Origin: Chryseobacterium gallinarum
Lineage (GTDB): Bacteria > Bacteroidota > Bacteroidia > Flavobacteriales > Weeksellaceae
Reading direction: 5' to 3'
DNA length: 64,000 nucleotides
NCBI RefSeq assembly: GCF_001021975.1
Contig: NZ_CP009928.1
Coordinates: 62,001-126,000 of the forward strand
Below the pieces are notes generated by a model, which worked only from the letters and a program-made list of their open reading frames with translations, was not told the DNA's origin and searched no databases. This document shows positions 32,939-42,700 of the stretch, piece by piece (the stretch's first letter is position 1; each line of letters starts with the position of its first letter). A program made the position numbers and the translations under genes.

Positions 32939-35900
32939 CTATTCAAATTTCTTTCTTGGAAGTCCAATTTCATGTTCCTGAGGATAAGGTAGTCTAAAAG
33001 TCATACTGACATCTTCCTTAATCCTTTGCTGGGCTTCATATTTCTTTTCTTCATCATGGGAATATCTCGGATCAGAGATAAAAGGCATCTTTGCCATCTT
33101 AGTGATCGTAATGGTTGGAAAATGGAAATCTACTTCCACTATACCAAGCAACAGATAACAGCCTCCCCCCTGGAAGGGATATTTTTCAAGACAGTCGGGA
33201 AAGTGCGCGGTATCAAAATAGTCACCGTTCACATCGATCCAGGTCCCGAAGTACATCGTTCCTCGTTTTGTAGGCACATGTTTTCTGGAAATTAGATAAG
33301 CCAGCATCTTGACCTGTTTTTTATGGTGATCCGTAAGATCTTTGGCCATGACAGTACCCCTGTATTTTGTTTTTAACAGATCAAACGGCGTACAGGAAAC
33401 AGGAAAACTAAGTATCTCGATTTCATCGAAAGCATCTTCAAATACATTCCGTTTCAGCTCAGGAAATTTAAACTCTTTTACTGGTTCATCGAATAGTGCC
33501 TCGAATCTTCGCTCCGATTTATAATCGCCAAGAAGGATTCTCGCCTTTAACAGCAATTCATTTTTGGTGACACCACTAAAACGGAATGCACCGATAAAGA
33601 TAAGCGTCTGTAGCGTTTCAATGCCAATTGGAATCCGTTTGATAAAATCTTCCAGTGATTTATAATCACCGTTTTTCCTCCTTTCCTCAGGAATCAGCTG
33701 GGCAATCTTTGATTCCACTTTTTCCAAAAGCATCAGACCTAGGTAAATCTCATCGCCATAAAGTGTCGTTTCATATTCACTTTTGTTTACACATGGATTC
33801 AAAATCCTTCCACCCGACATTCTGGCTTCATGCACGTACACCTCGGTCCTATAGAAACCGCCCATATTGTTGATGGCACAGACCATAAACTCTAGGGGAT
33901 AATAAACCTTCAGGTATAAGCTTTGATAACTCTCCACCGCATAGGAAGCTGAGTGGGCTTTGCAGAATGAGTATCCGGCAAAAGATTCAATCTGTCTATA
34001 AATTTCCCTGCTCAGCTCCTCTGGATGCCCTTTCTCCCTGCAAGATGCAAAAAAATGATCCTTAACCTTTTGAAGTGCACTTAATGACCTACCTTTTCCT
34101 GACATTGCTCTTCTGAGAATATCTCCATCAGCCGCTGAAAGCCCACCATAATGCAAGGCAATCTTGATGACATCTTCCTGATATACCATGATGCCATAAG
34201 TCTCCCCTAGCTGCTCTTCAAAAACTGGATGAAAGTACTCGAATTGATCCGGATTGTTGTGCCTAAAAATATATTCACGCATCATCCCGGATTGGGCTAC
34301 CCCCGGACGGATGATAGATGAGGCAGCAACTAGAACTTTGTAATTATCACATTTCAGCCTTCGGAGAAGACCGCGCATAGCGGGTGATTCGATATAGAAA
34401 CAGCCAATTGTCCTGCCTTGGCTCAAATACTCATTACATTTTTGCTCATCCTTGGACAGGGTCGTATCCTTAATATTTACTTTAATTCCTTTTTTCTCTT
34501 CGATAAGCTTAACGGTATCGTTGATCGTTCCCAGACCTCGCTGGGAAAGGATATCGAATTTCTCAAAACCGATGTCCTCTGCAACGTGCATATCCCATTG
34601 TACAATAGGGAAACCTTTGGGTGGCATCTCCAAAGCTGTGAAATTGATCAACGGTTCTTCTGATATTATAATACCACAAGAGTGCATGCTCCGCTGGTTT
34701 GGAAATTTTTCGAGAAGCTTTCCATATTTCTGTACTTGTTTTACAATATCGTCGCGAAATACCCGTTCTGGATTTTTACTCAGCTCATCGAGCTCTTCTT
34801 TCGGAAGGCCAAAAGCCTTTCCTACTTCACGGATAATAGATCGATATTTGAACTCAACATTTGTCCCACAGAATGCCACGTACTCTTTTCCGTAACGGTT
34901 GAAAATATAATCAAGGATAATATCACGCTCCTGCCATGACCAATCTATGTCAAAATCAGGCGGGCTTTTCCGGTTTTCATTGAGGAAGCGCTCAAAGTAC
35001 AGATCAAGTTCAATGGGACAAATATCGGTAATACCCAAGCAATAAGCTACAATTGAATTAGCTCCACTCCCTCGCCCCACATGCATAAAGCCCATAGAAT
35101 TGCTATACCTAATGATATCCCAGGTGATCAGAAAATAACCACTGAAATTCAGCTCATTGATCACTTTTAGCTCCTTTTCTACACGTTTACCAGCCTTTTC
35201 ATGATTCCTGCCATACCTTCGCTCCAATCCTGCATAGGCTAATCTGGTCAATAGTTTTAGATCATCTGCTTTACTACCTGTATAATACTTTCTATTTCGG
35301 GGCACATCGAATGAAAACTCAAAACTACATTGTGACAGGATCTTTTCTGTATTTTCAATAATCTGCGGAAAATTCTTGAAAGCATCCAACAGATCCTGTG
35401 GAGGCCGAAAATACTCTGACTTCCGGCACACTTCATTTTCCGCTAATTTTGATAACAGCACGTTGTTATCGATTGCCCTTAAAATCCTGTGCAGATTATA
35501 TTCCTTTTTTGTAGTAAATGTCACCGGATAAAATATCACCATTTTTGGAATCAGCTTTTTTAATTCGGGACGGATAAGCAGATTCAGTTCTTCTTCGCAG
35601 ATACCAATAAATTCATTTTCCCTAAGAGCTTTAGGAACATTACTCAAGGGATACACGATGAAATTATGTATGGTTTGAGGCTGTAAAGGAAGATCAGTTC
35701 CATGACAATTATAGGCTGTCAACAGTTTGTTGATTTCTCCCAGCCCTTCAAACTCCTTTGCAATACAGACATACAGTAACTTGTTTTCTTTTCTGACCTC
35801 AATGCCCACGATGGGTTTAATTCCATGCTCCTCACATTTTTTCTTGAATTCATAGACTCCGGTTACGGTGTTGATATCGGTAAGCACAATTTCCTTGATC

Positions 35901-35986
35901 CCCAGAGCAGATGCCTGAGCAACAAGATCGTCTATGGATAGTGTCCCATAACGCAAGCTGTGGAAAGAGTGACAATTCAGGTACAT
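32939..35986 (-). CDS. dnaE: DNA polymerase III alpha subunit-like protein (DnaE family, mutasome type)
   Basis: 1015 aa, shorter than replicative DnaE (about 1150-1450 aa). N-terminal PHP domain (NCHSFHSLRYGTLSIDDLV). The palm has GRGSGANS (304-311) and the metal site PDFDIDW with Asp344, Asp346 and Asp348. Finger motifs such as MVYQEDVI and FCKAHSASYA are present. The C-terminal part is short. It lies 10 bp after dinB on the same strand, so they form a two-gene unit, which resembles the DnaE2-type translesion system. Role inferred: extension past damaged bases. Being on the ICE it is extra to the host replicase. Confidence 0.92.
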   Translation of the reverse strand: MYLNCHSFHSLRYGTLSIDDLVAQASALGIKEIVLTDINTVTGVYEFKKKCEEHGIKPIVGIEVRKENKLLYVCIAKEFEGLGEINKLLTAYNCHGTDLPLQPQTIHNFIVYPLSNVPKALRENEFIGICEEELNLLIRPELKKLIPKMVIFYPVTFTTKKEYNLHRILRAIDNNVLLSKLAENEVCRKSEYFRPPQDLLDAFKNFPQIIENTEKILSQCSFEFSFDVPRNRKYYTGSKADDLKLLTRLAYAGLERRYGRNHEKAGKRVEKELKVINELNFSGYFLITWDIIRYSNSMGFMHVGRGSGANSIVAYCLGITDICPIELDLYFERFLNENRKSPPDFDIDWSWQERDIILDYIFNRYGKEYVAFCGTNVEFKYRSIIREVGKAFGLPKEELDELSKNPERVFRDDIVKQVQKYGKLLEKFPNQRSMHSCGIIISEEPLINFTALEMPPKGFPIVQWDMHVAEDIGFEKFDILSQRGLGTINDTVKLIEEKKGIKVNIKDTTLSKDEQKCNEYLSQGRTIGCFYIESPAMRGLLRRLKCDNYKVLVAASSIIRPGVAQSGMMREYIFRHNNPDQFEYFHPVFEEQLGETYGIMVYQEDVIKIALHYGGLSAADGDILRRAMSGKGRSLSALQKVKDHFFASCREKGHPEELSREIYRQIESFAGYSFCKAHSASYAVESYQSLYLKVYYPLEFMVCAINNMGGFYRTEVYVHEARMSGGRILNPCVNKSEYETTLYGDEIYLGLMLLEKVESKIAQLIPEERRKNGDYKSLEDFIKRIPIGIETLQTLIFIGAFRFSGVTKNELLLKARILLGDYKSERRFEALFDEPVKEFKFPELKRNVFEDAFDEIEILSFPVSCTPFDLLKTKYRGTVMAKDLTDHHKKQVKMLAYLISRKHVPTKRGTMYFGTWIDVNGDYFDTAHFPDCLEKYPFQGGGCYLLLGIVEVDFHFPTITITKMAKMPFISDPRYSHDEEKKYEAQQRIKEDVSMTFRLPYPQEHEIGLPRKKFE

Positions 35987-35996
35987 AGCTGTGCAT

Positions 35997-37145
35997 TTAA
36001 CGTAAAAAATTAAAACCTACAGCCCTGCCAACCGCATCCTTGCCAAATCGGTTTTTAATATGATCCATGGCCTGGTACAGATTAATTAATTCTGAGGTAT
36101 CTTCAAAAAGGTTCATCTGATAGCATCCATGCACCAGATCCGTAAACCGCAGGCCCACCAGTCTCAAACGCATCCTTCGCGTATACACTTTATCAAAAAG
36201 CTCCAATGCAACTCTTGCCAAGGTGTGATCTGCAGAAGTGTAGGTTATCCTGCACTGTTTGGTTTCTGTATCAAAATTGGAATAGCGGATCTTTATGACG
36301 ACCGTCGAGGTTAACCATTTCTCCTGCCTGAGCTGGTGGGCCAACTTCTCAGCCATTCCTGCAATGATACCTTTCACTTCATTGATATTCATCGTATCGC
36401 TACTAAATGTTCGCTCTTTTGAAATGGACTTTCTTTCCGAATATGGAATTACGGGGGTATCATCAATACCGTTTGCTTTTTTCCATAAATCAATGCCGTT
36501 CTTACCGATCATCTGCTGCAGAACCTCTACCGGCATTTCGGATAGGGTGCCTATCGTTCTGATCCCAACCCGGGATAGCAGCTGAAAGGTGGCATTACCT
36601 ACCATCGGCATTTTTTTGATCGGTAACGGATTGAGAAAAGAATGCACAGCCATCGAAGGAATCTCCCGATGTCCATGTGGTTTTGATTCTCCTGTAGCGA
36701 TCTTGCTAACCGTCTTATTGATGGATAAGGCATAACTGATCGGCAGCCCCGTCTCCTTTTCTATCCTTCTACCTAATTCGTTGGTCCACTTGTAAGCGCC
36801 AAAGAACTTATCCATGCCTGTGAGGTCAAGATAAAATTCGTCTATGGACGACTTTTCCATCAAAGGTGCACTTTCTTCAATAATTTCTGTCACGGTATGA
36901 GACATCTTGGAGTAAAGTTCCATATCTCCTTTAACCACTTTAGCCTGCGGACAGAGCCGCAACGCCATCCGCATCGGCATGGCTGACCGCACACCGAATG
37001 TTCGAGCCTCATAAGAACATGAAGAAACCACACCCCGGTCACCACCTCCAATAATCAACGGAATACCTTTAAGCTGTGAGTTTACCAGTCTTTCACAACT
37101 TACAAAAAAGGTGTCCAAATCCATGTGTACTATAGCGCGCTCCAT
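35997..37145 (-). CDS. dinB: Y-family DNA polymerase (DinB/Pol IV type)
   Basis: 382 aa. Begins ERAIVHMDLDTFFVSCERL; Asp8 or Asp10 provides the first catalytic metal ligand. SSIDEFYLDLTGMDKF supplies the second acidic pair. The little-finger region follows, ending GFNFLR. No clear beta-clamp box is seen at the tail. The enzyme copies damaged or unusual templates with low fidelity. It is transcribed divergently from a LexA/S24-like repressor gene whose operator region lies between them, and it precedes the DnaE-like gene. This is the expected design of a damage-inducible mutagenesis cassette. Confidence 0.93.
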   Translation of the reverse strand: MERAIVHMDLDTFFVSCERLVNSQLKGIPLIIGGGDRGVVSSCSYEARTFGVRSAMPMRMALRLCPQAKVVKGDMELYSKMSHTVTEIIEESAPLMEKSSIDEFYLDLTGMDKFFGAYKWTNELGRRIEKETGLPISYALSINKTVSKIATGESKPHGHREIPSMAVHSFLNPLPIKKMPMVGNATFQLLSRVGIRTIGTLSEMPVEVLQQMIGKNGIDLWKKANGIDDTPVIPYSERKSISKERTFSSDTMNINEVKGIIAGMAEKLAHQLRQEKWLTSTVVIKIRYSNFDTETKQCRITYTSADHTLARVALELFDKVYTRRMRLRLVGLRFTDLVHGCYQMNLFEDTSELINLYQAMDHIKNRFGKDAVGRAVGFNFLR

Positions 37146-37169
37146 TTTTTACTAACTTATTTAGCAAAA

Positions 37170-37222
37170 TTGATAATATTTATCACAAATTACATTACAT
37201 TTGTTGTGAATAATTTTCACAA
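37170..37222 (+). promoter_or_regulatory. Promoter and palindromic operator of the S24 repressor
   Basis: TTG (37170-37172), 23-bp gap, TACATTTG (37196-37203) matches the Bacteroidetes -33/-7 elements. The perfect dyad TTGTGAA-N5-TTCACAA (37204-37222) overlaps the expected start of transcription and ends one base before the ATG at 37224. A half-site like ATCACAA lies at 37182-37188 toward dinB. Autorepression, and repression of the divergent polymerases, is inferred. Confidence 0.6.
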
Positions 37223-37223
37223 A

Positions 37224-38003
37224 ATGTCAACACTCTCTATTTTAGCCGATAACATCAGGTATTTAAGAATGCAGCAGACACCCGAACTTACGCAAAGTAA
37301 GATCGCTGAGCATTTGAAGGTAACTCGTGAATCTTATGCAAAGTATGAAACGGCAAAAAGTGCTCCGCCACTGGACGTGCTATTGGCTATTTCCCGTTAT
37401 TACCATATTAGTGCCGATCTGTTGTTGACTGTCGATCTCAGGAAATATCCGATGGAAGAGCTTTTAAAACTTCCAGACAATAGGATCATCCTGCCTATTA
37501 AAACAGACCATAGGGGTGAAAATAAGATTGAAGTGGTCCCTTATAAGGCGTCTATGGGATATCTAGCGGGCCATGCTGACCCAGAATATATTGATAGTCT
37601 CCAGACAATGTCCCTACCCTTCCTTCATAATGGAAAGTATCGGGCATTTCCTGTGGAAGGTGATTCTATGCCTCCTTACAAGGATGGAACATACATTATT
37701 GGTAAATATGTGGAAAGCATAACGGATATGAAAACGGGAAAGACCTATTTACTGATGACGCGTACCGGATTTGTCTTCAAGCGTCTTGACAAAATAAACC
37801 AGAACTCCATAACCGTAAAATCTGATAATACCTTCTACGACAACTACGATATTCTATTTACTGACCTGCGTGAAGCCTGGCAATATGCGGGAAGCTTTTC
37901 CAGCCAGGAACAGGAAATTATCGACTTTAGCAACGAAGACGTTAAGGGTATGTTGCTAACATTAATGAACGAAATAAAGGACCTTAAAAATAAATTAAGC
38001 TAA
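37224..38003 (+). CDS. XRE/S24 LexA-like self-cleaving repressor
   Basis: 259 aa from ATG 37224; an earlier ATG at 37125 would cross the operator. Residues 5-65 are an XRE HTH (ADNIRYLRMQQTPELTQSKIA, VTRESYAKYETAKSAPPL). The C-terminal S24 peptidase domain has Ser148 in EGDSMPPY and Lys186 in GFVFKRLD, the catalytic pair, and a possible Ala115-Gly116 cleavage site (YLAGHADPEY). Proteins of this type cleave themselves on RecA filaments and derepress their targets. Divergent dinB-dnaE are the obvious regulon. The last 25 residues are a charged helix. Confidence 0.9.
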   Translation: MSTLSILADNIRYLRMQQTPELTQSKIAEHLKVTRESYAKYETAKSAPPLDVLLAISRYYHISADLLLTVDLRKYPMEELLKLPDNRIILPIKTDHRGENKIEVVPYKASMGYLAGHADPEYIDSLQTMSLPFLHNGKYRAFPVEGDSMPPYKDGTYIIGKYVESITDMKTGKTYLLMTRTGFVFKRLDKINQNSITVKSDNTFYDNYDILFTDLREAWQYAGSFSSQEQEIIDFSNEDVKGMLLTLMNEIKDLKNKLS

Positions 38004-38336
38004 CTTTAAGAAAAGAAAGAGCAAAAGTGATATTGTAAGAATCATTGATTAACAATCTTCTAAACCTCACGAAACTTTTCCTACTACATCTTTTTTTCTG
38101 ATGAAATGTATTCGAATATTCAATTCTATCAAGCTCCACAATATTATTGATTTTTTTTTCCAAGGTCCTTTATTGGTGTGCTCTCCAAACTTAAAATCAT
38201 TGATTACTCCTTTTGACGTATCGTGAACAAATAATAAGTCCCTCCTGATCTGATCAGGAGGGACTTTTTTAATGAAACAGAACCAGTCAGTAAACTGTAC
38301 CATAAGCAGGTATAGTACCGCTATTTTTTACTTTTC
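38004..38336. other. Intergenic region with a strong hairpin
   Basis: 333 bases between the S24 gene (plus) and the porin-like gene (minus). A minus-strand open frame at 38067-38303 overlaps the hairpin and shows no family features. The main feature is the terminator at 38236-38270. Confidence 0.5.
38236..38270. terminator. Long hairpin terminator, convergent position
   Basis: AAGTCCCTCCTGATC (38236-38250) and GATCAGGAGGGACTT (38252-38266) are exact inverse copies separated by one base, followed by T (up to 38270). Fifteen-base stem. It serves the plus strand best, ending the S24 transcript, and could also act on the porin gene from the other side. Confidence 0.8.
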
Positions 38337-38936
38337 TTAAAAAGAATAAGTCAGACCCAATTGGATATTTGTATTTTTTGAAGAATCACCAAATTCATCT
38401 TTTAGGATTTTAGTTAAGCCGGCTATATAACGAACATTGGCTCCTAGGTTTTCAGTGAATCTATATCCTAATCCAATCCCTGCTCCAAAATTAAAGGTTT
38501 TCATATTATCTTTATTCTTGCCCTTATAACTACTTCCATTGATATCACCTTTCGCCTGGGCATTTACAAGAAGTCCAAACTCAGGTCCTGCTTCCAGATA
38601 AAATTCAGGAGTGGCATTGTATTGAACCATTACAGGAACATTGATATAGTCAAGGTTTTGTTGCATATTCTTTACTACATAAGTTCCCATTTCATAATCA
38701 TATTTTGCTTTTGCCCCCTGTTGGCTGTAAACTACTTCTGGCTGAATACTAAATGTCTCAGATAATGGGACATTGACAAAGGCCCCGGCATAAAATCCAA
38801 TTTTAGATTTAGAGTCGCTGCCTGTAAAACCTGAAAGGTTCCCCCCTGCTTTTACACCAAATGTTGGTCCGTCAGTTGATTGAGCTAACGACATAGTTCC
38901 TATAACTATGCATAAGCTTAGTAATTGTTTTTTCAT
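38337..38936 (-). CDS. Outer-membrane beta-barrel protein (PorT-like family)
   Basis: 199 aa from ATG 38936, directly followed by a signal peptide (MKKQLLSLCIVIGTMSLAQ). Mature part: strands with alternating aromatic and small residues (GVKAGGNLSGFTG, FGAGIGLGYRFTENLGANVRYIAGL) and the C-terminal NTNIQLGLTYSF ending in Phe, the BAM recognition pattern. Matches the outer-membrane beta-barrel families widespread in Bacteroidetes. No operon partner is evident. It seems to be cargo or a remnant of an older insertion, as the DUF4304 remnant upstream reads straight into it. Confidence 0.88.
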   Translation of the reverse strand: MKKQLLSLCIVIGTMSLAQSTDGPTFGVKAGGNLSGFTGSDSKSKIGFYAGAFVNVPLSETFSIQPEVVYSQQGAKAKYDYEMGTYVVKNMQQNLDYINVPVMVQYNATPEFYLEAGPEFGLLVNAQAKGDINGSSYKGKNKDNMKTFNFGAGIGLGYRFTENLGANVRYIAGLTKILKDEFGDSSKNTNIQLGLTYSF

Positions 38937-39011
38937 AAGATAGGTTTTATAATTTTTAATAGTTTGAATAAGAAAAAAAGGATAGTACACCGAAAAAATC
39001 AATGTGTTACC

Positions 39012-39152
39012 TTAATTACTGTACTGATATTTTTGTTGATTAATTATTTTATTAATTTCATCTCCATTTATTACCCAATTATTTCCCTTTCTTTTAAATC
39101 CAGCATGAATAAATATACTGTCTAAAAATTTGATCAATTCTTGCTTTTCCAT
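39012..39152 (-). pseudogene. Truncated DUF4304 immunity-protein remnant
   Basis: 46 codons: MEKQELIKFLDSIFIHAGFK, then RKGNNWVINGDEINKIINQQK and a stop. This is the start of a DUF4304 domain (GFKrKGNnW...vIN.QK), which normally spans about 130 residues. It is cut off at the border with the porin-like gene. It lies downstream of the intact DUF4304 gene (39329-39781), as expected for immunity genes left behind when Rhs tips are exchanged. Confidence 0.6.
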
Positions 39153-39265
39153 AAAATTCTATTTTAACATTTATATTGCGCTGGTAAGGGATTCAAATAG
39201 AATGCGAAAGTGCGTAACGTCCTAAAATGCAATAAATAACTTCCTTTGGTATTCACAGAGCGTGT

Positions 39266-39298
39266 TTTTAAAGAGCCACCCGAAAATTCGGGTAGCTC
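39266..39298 (-). terminator. Hairpin terminator after the immunity gene
   Basis: Read on the minus strand, GAGCTACCCGAA pairs with TTCGGGTGGCTC (one U-G pair, loop TT) over 39298 to 39273, then a short TTT. It follows the stop of the DUF4304 gene by 31 bp. The U tract is weak. Confidence 0.6.
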
Positions 39299-39328
39299 CT
39301 GGTTAGATTAGTCAGAACCTTTGTTTAA

Positions 39329-39781
39329 CTAACTCAATAGCTTCTCAAGTTCCTGTTTTACAGCTGGTGGAAGAAAAATCTCTCCTCTCGATTCTAATTC
39401 CTTAATGCCAATTTTTGTGGAAGTTCTCGTAGTAAACGGGATAATATGATCTATAAATAGTTCATTCAGCTTTTCAATTCTATATTCATCGTTCAAAACA
39501 CGGTCAAAATCAAATACTTCTTTAAAGGATTGGGGTACCCCACCATTCACATCTCCCATTGGACTTTTAATTAATTCTTTTGTAGGAAGATAAGTTCTTC
39601 CAAAAGATTTCTGCATAAAAATTTTGATATTTAATTGGTAATAATCTCCATATTTTGATTTTTGCAATTCGAGTATCGCAATACATTCAGGACTATCTTT
39701 AAACCACCCACCAAAGGCTTGTAAAAAACCATTCTTCTTGGCAATTTCACCAAATACTTGCTTAAATTCTTTGCTATTCAT
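39329..39781 (-). CDS. DUF4304 protein, likely Rhs toxin immunity
   Basis: 150 aa. FGEIAKKNGFLQAFGGWFKD followed by SPECIAILELQKSKYGDYYQLNIKIF is the DUF4304 pattern. No signal peptide, so the protein stays in the cytoplasm where the nuclease toxin would act on self DNA. Its start is 6 bp after the stop of the Rhs gene, the usual place for a cognate immunity gene. DUF4304 proteins are frequent immunity candidates beside polymorphic toxins. The pair is inferred from position and has not been shown. Confidence 0.82.
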   Translation of the reverse strand: MNSKEFKQVFGEIAKKNGFLQAFGGWFKDSPECIAILELQKSKYGDYYQLNIKIFMQKSFGRTYLPTKELIKSPMGDVNGGVPQSFKEVFDFDRVLNDEYRIEKLNELFIDHIIPFTTRTSTKIGIKELESRGEIFLPPAVKQELEKLLS

Positions 39782-39787
39782 TGTAAA

Positions 39788-42700
39788 TTATTTTTTGTAA
39801 TATACTTCTAAGATTTTTTTCCATTGGATATCTTTCAATCTCGGATTCGCTTGAATTGCGGCTGGAGATTGTAGTTCCTCCATATACATTTGCAATTGTT
39901 TTGATCCTACTTTTAGCTGTGTGGGATTGAGAGGTTTTAACTCATAAATTTTTCCCTCGTTAATATCCAAAAAATCAATTCGTTTTCCACTTGGTAATCT
40001 ATATTCCTTAAATCTTCCTAGTTCTGGGGCGTGATAATCTGTTTTGTATGCTTTATGCAAATCTCTCCCCAGCTTTAAATTAGATTTTGTGTATTCTCCT
40101 TTGAAAACAGTTTTCATTCCCTCCTTCAGAATAGGCACCTGTTTCTCATCAATAATGTCATAGCCAACAACTTCGTCTATACTATAGTTTATATCTCCAA
40201 TTGTTATAGATGATGTTTTGGGTGCGGGTATCCCAACTGTTGTTGTTTTAGGAGTATTATATAAGGTCCATGCACTTCTTCCTGGTTGGATCTCAGCTCC
40301 TTTTAAAATTGTTCCTTGAGGCTCACCGATTTTTGCTGCTCGCGCATTTTTGGCCATCTGACCAATGGCCCCTGAAATACCTCCAACTACTCCTCCTATA
40401 GCTGCTCCGGATAAACCGCCAACCAAGGTTCCTTCAATTACGTCTTCACCAAACATCACTGCTGTAGCAAATCCATTGATAGCTCCAGCCGCTGCACCTC
40501 CTGCAGCACCCGCAATTGCGCCCCCTAAAAGGCCGCCCTGTATTCCTGAGGCCGCAGCAGCGGTAAGAGCAGCAGAACCTACAGCCGCACCGACTCCACC
40601 GGTGAATGCCCCAATGGCACCACCCATTGCAATTTTACCCCAGGTTGCTCCCCAGTCCCATTTAACCGGGTTCCAAGAACCATTGGCTTTAACTCCTGTC
40701 AAATAAGCACCAACAACAGCTCCAACCAGAATCCAGGCAAACTCACCGTTAGGATCGTTATAGATCAGCGGGTTATTCATTACATACCCATACCTGTTAT
40801 AAATCTGGGTATTGAACGGATCCTGGATATTTTCATCAGCATTAAGGAACCTTCTCAATACAGGGTCATATAATCGTCCATTCATATGGATGATCCCAAC
40901 CTCCAAGAAGTGCTCATGGCTGGTATAACCACGGTCAACTAATAATCCGCCATTTGCCTCAATGAGCCCGGCAATTTCAGCTTTATCAACAGCAAAATTG
41001 CTATTCCCAATCTGTAAATGAGTTAAATTACCCCATGCATCGAAATGCCTCTGCTCTAGCCTGGATCCGCTTTCATCGCTTAGCGCTAAGATACTACCAA
41101 GATAATCTTTATGCAAAAATTTAAAAGATCCGTTGCTCTCATCAAAGTTCTTTAAATATACAATATTACTTTCATATGGATTTCCACCAATATAAATGAT
41201 ATGCTTTTCCTTTCCATTGATGTTATTTCTAACAACTTCGAAGCTTCCATCCTCACTGTATATTTTAGTAAATTCACCATCTGCTCCGGGGTCAAACAGT
41301 CCTTTGTACGTGACCTTTTGCCGCATATTTGTTAGCCCGTAACCAAATCCAACAGAACCTTTCTCACCGCCAATAAAAATCGGGTCATTGTTCTCGTTGT
41401 ACAAAACAATTTGTACCAGATCCTGGTCGTAATTCTGAACACCGTTGTTGTTCAAAGTCATTCCCGTAGCCTGATAAATTTTGGTTGCATTATCAAACTT
41501 GATCAAACCAACCTGATCATTTTCCCTGATCCTGCCTTTTACATCGTAAATATTCCTATTTGTATTTGGTTTTATTCCTGTCACCGGATCTGTCCAGTTC
41601 ACCAGCCTGTTATTATCATCGTAATCAAAATATTCGGTGGCTATAGATCCGGACTTCCTGCTTTTGAGCTCATTTTTAACAGCATCAAAAGAGTAAGAGA
41701 TACTAATGATATCCGGTTTTGCGGATGAAGAATGATTTACGTTGGTCAGAAAGCCATTCAGATCATACTGATTATTAATTTCAGCTTCTCCTAACTTTGC
41801 TCTTAGCACCAGCCCTTTGGCATTTGTTTCCTTCAATTCCCATAGAACTTTACCAGAATTCTTCTCATTCAACTGGAAGAGTTCCCCATTCCATCCATTG
41901 TACTTGTTTTCAATGGAGACGGTAGTTGTTGCGACTTGAGTTTTTACTTCCTTATCATATGAACTAATTCTACCTTTGTTATCATATACAATATTTCTCT
42001 GTGAGAAGTAAGCCTCCGGAGTTTCCTGGAAATACGAAGTAGCTCTTCCCTGAGGGTCATAGCTTACTGCATAAGCGTAGTTTTTGCCATTTGAAGTTCC
42101 CGTTTTCGATGTAAGCCTACCCTTATCGTCGTATATAAAGCTAATCTCCTTATCTGTTTCATCCGGGGCAGTGGAATTTTCAAATTGGCTTACAAGCTGC
42201 CCTAAGCTGTTATACTCATATCGTTTCACTCCTTTTGGGCTTATAACCCTGGACAACGCTCCCATGTAACCGAAATATTGATACTCATAAATTCCAGTTG
42301 AAGGGTCATCAACCATTACTTTATTGCCCCATTCATCATACGATGTGGTTATTACGTTTTCAGCATACTTTGCCTGGATCTGCTGTCCTAAAGCGTTGTA
42401 GGAGAACTCCACAGTACCTCCCTTATCCGTAGATACCACAACATTTCCTAAAGCATCTATGGTCTGCGAGGTTGTCCTGCCATAATCTAGCGGACTGGTT
42501 TCCACTATCGTTGTGGTCAATCCCGAAACCGTAGTTTCCGTCTCCTTACCAGTAAATGCTGTCGCTTTTACTTTTGCCGGAAAAACATTGTCATCATAAT
42601 CAAACGTATTCCATTGGGTGGCCCCTTGTCCTTGAAAATAAGGTTCAGACTCCTTTATCTTCCTACCAAGGGGATCGTATTCTATTTCCTTGGAAAGAAA

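Noticed and set aside
37125..37223. Upstream start for the S24 repressor
   Set aside because: It crosses the promoter and operator; the HTH domain begins right after ATG 37224.
38067..38303. 78-aa minus-strand frame
   Set aside because: It runs through the 15-bp terminator stem, which would be unusual in coding sequence, and has no family.
40365..40706. 113-aa plus-strand frame rich in Pro and Ala
   Set aside because: It is the reverse image of the Gly/Ala-rich segment of the Rhs toxin and shows no start context or family.
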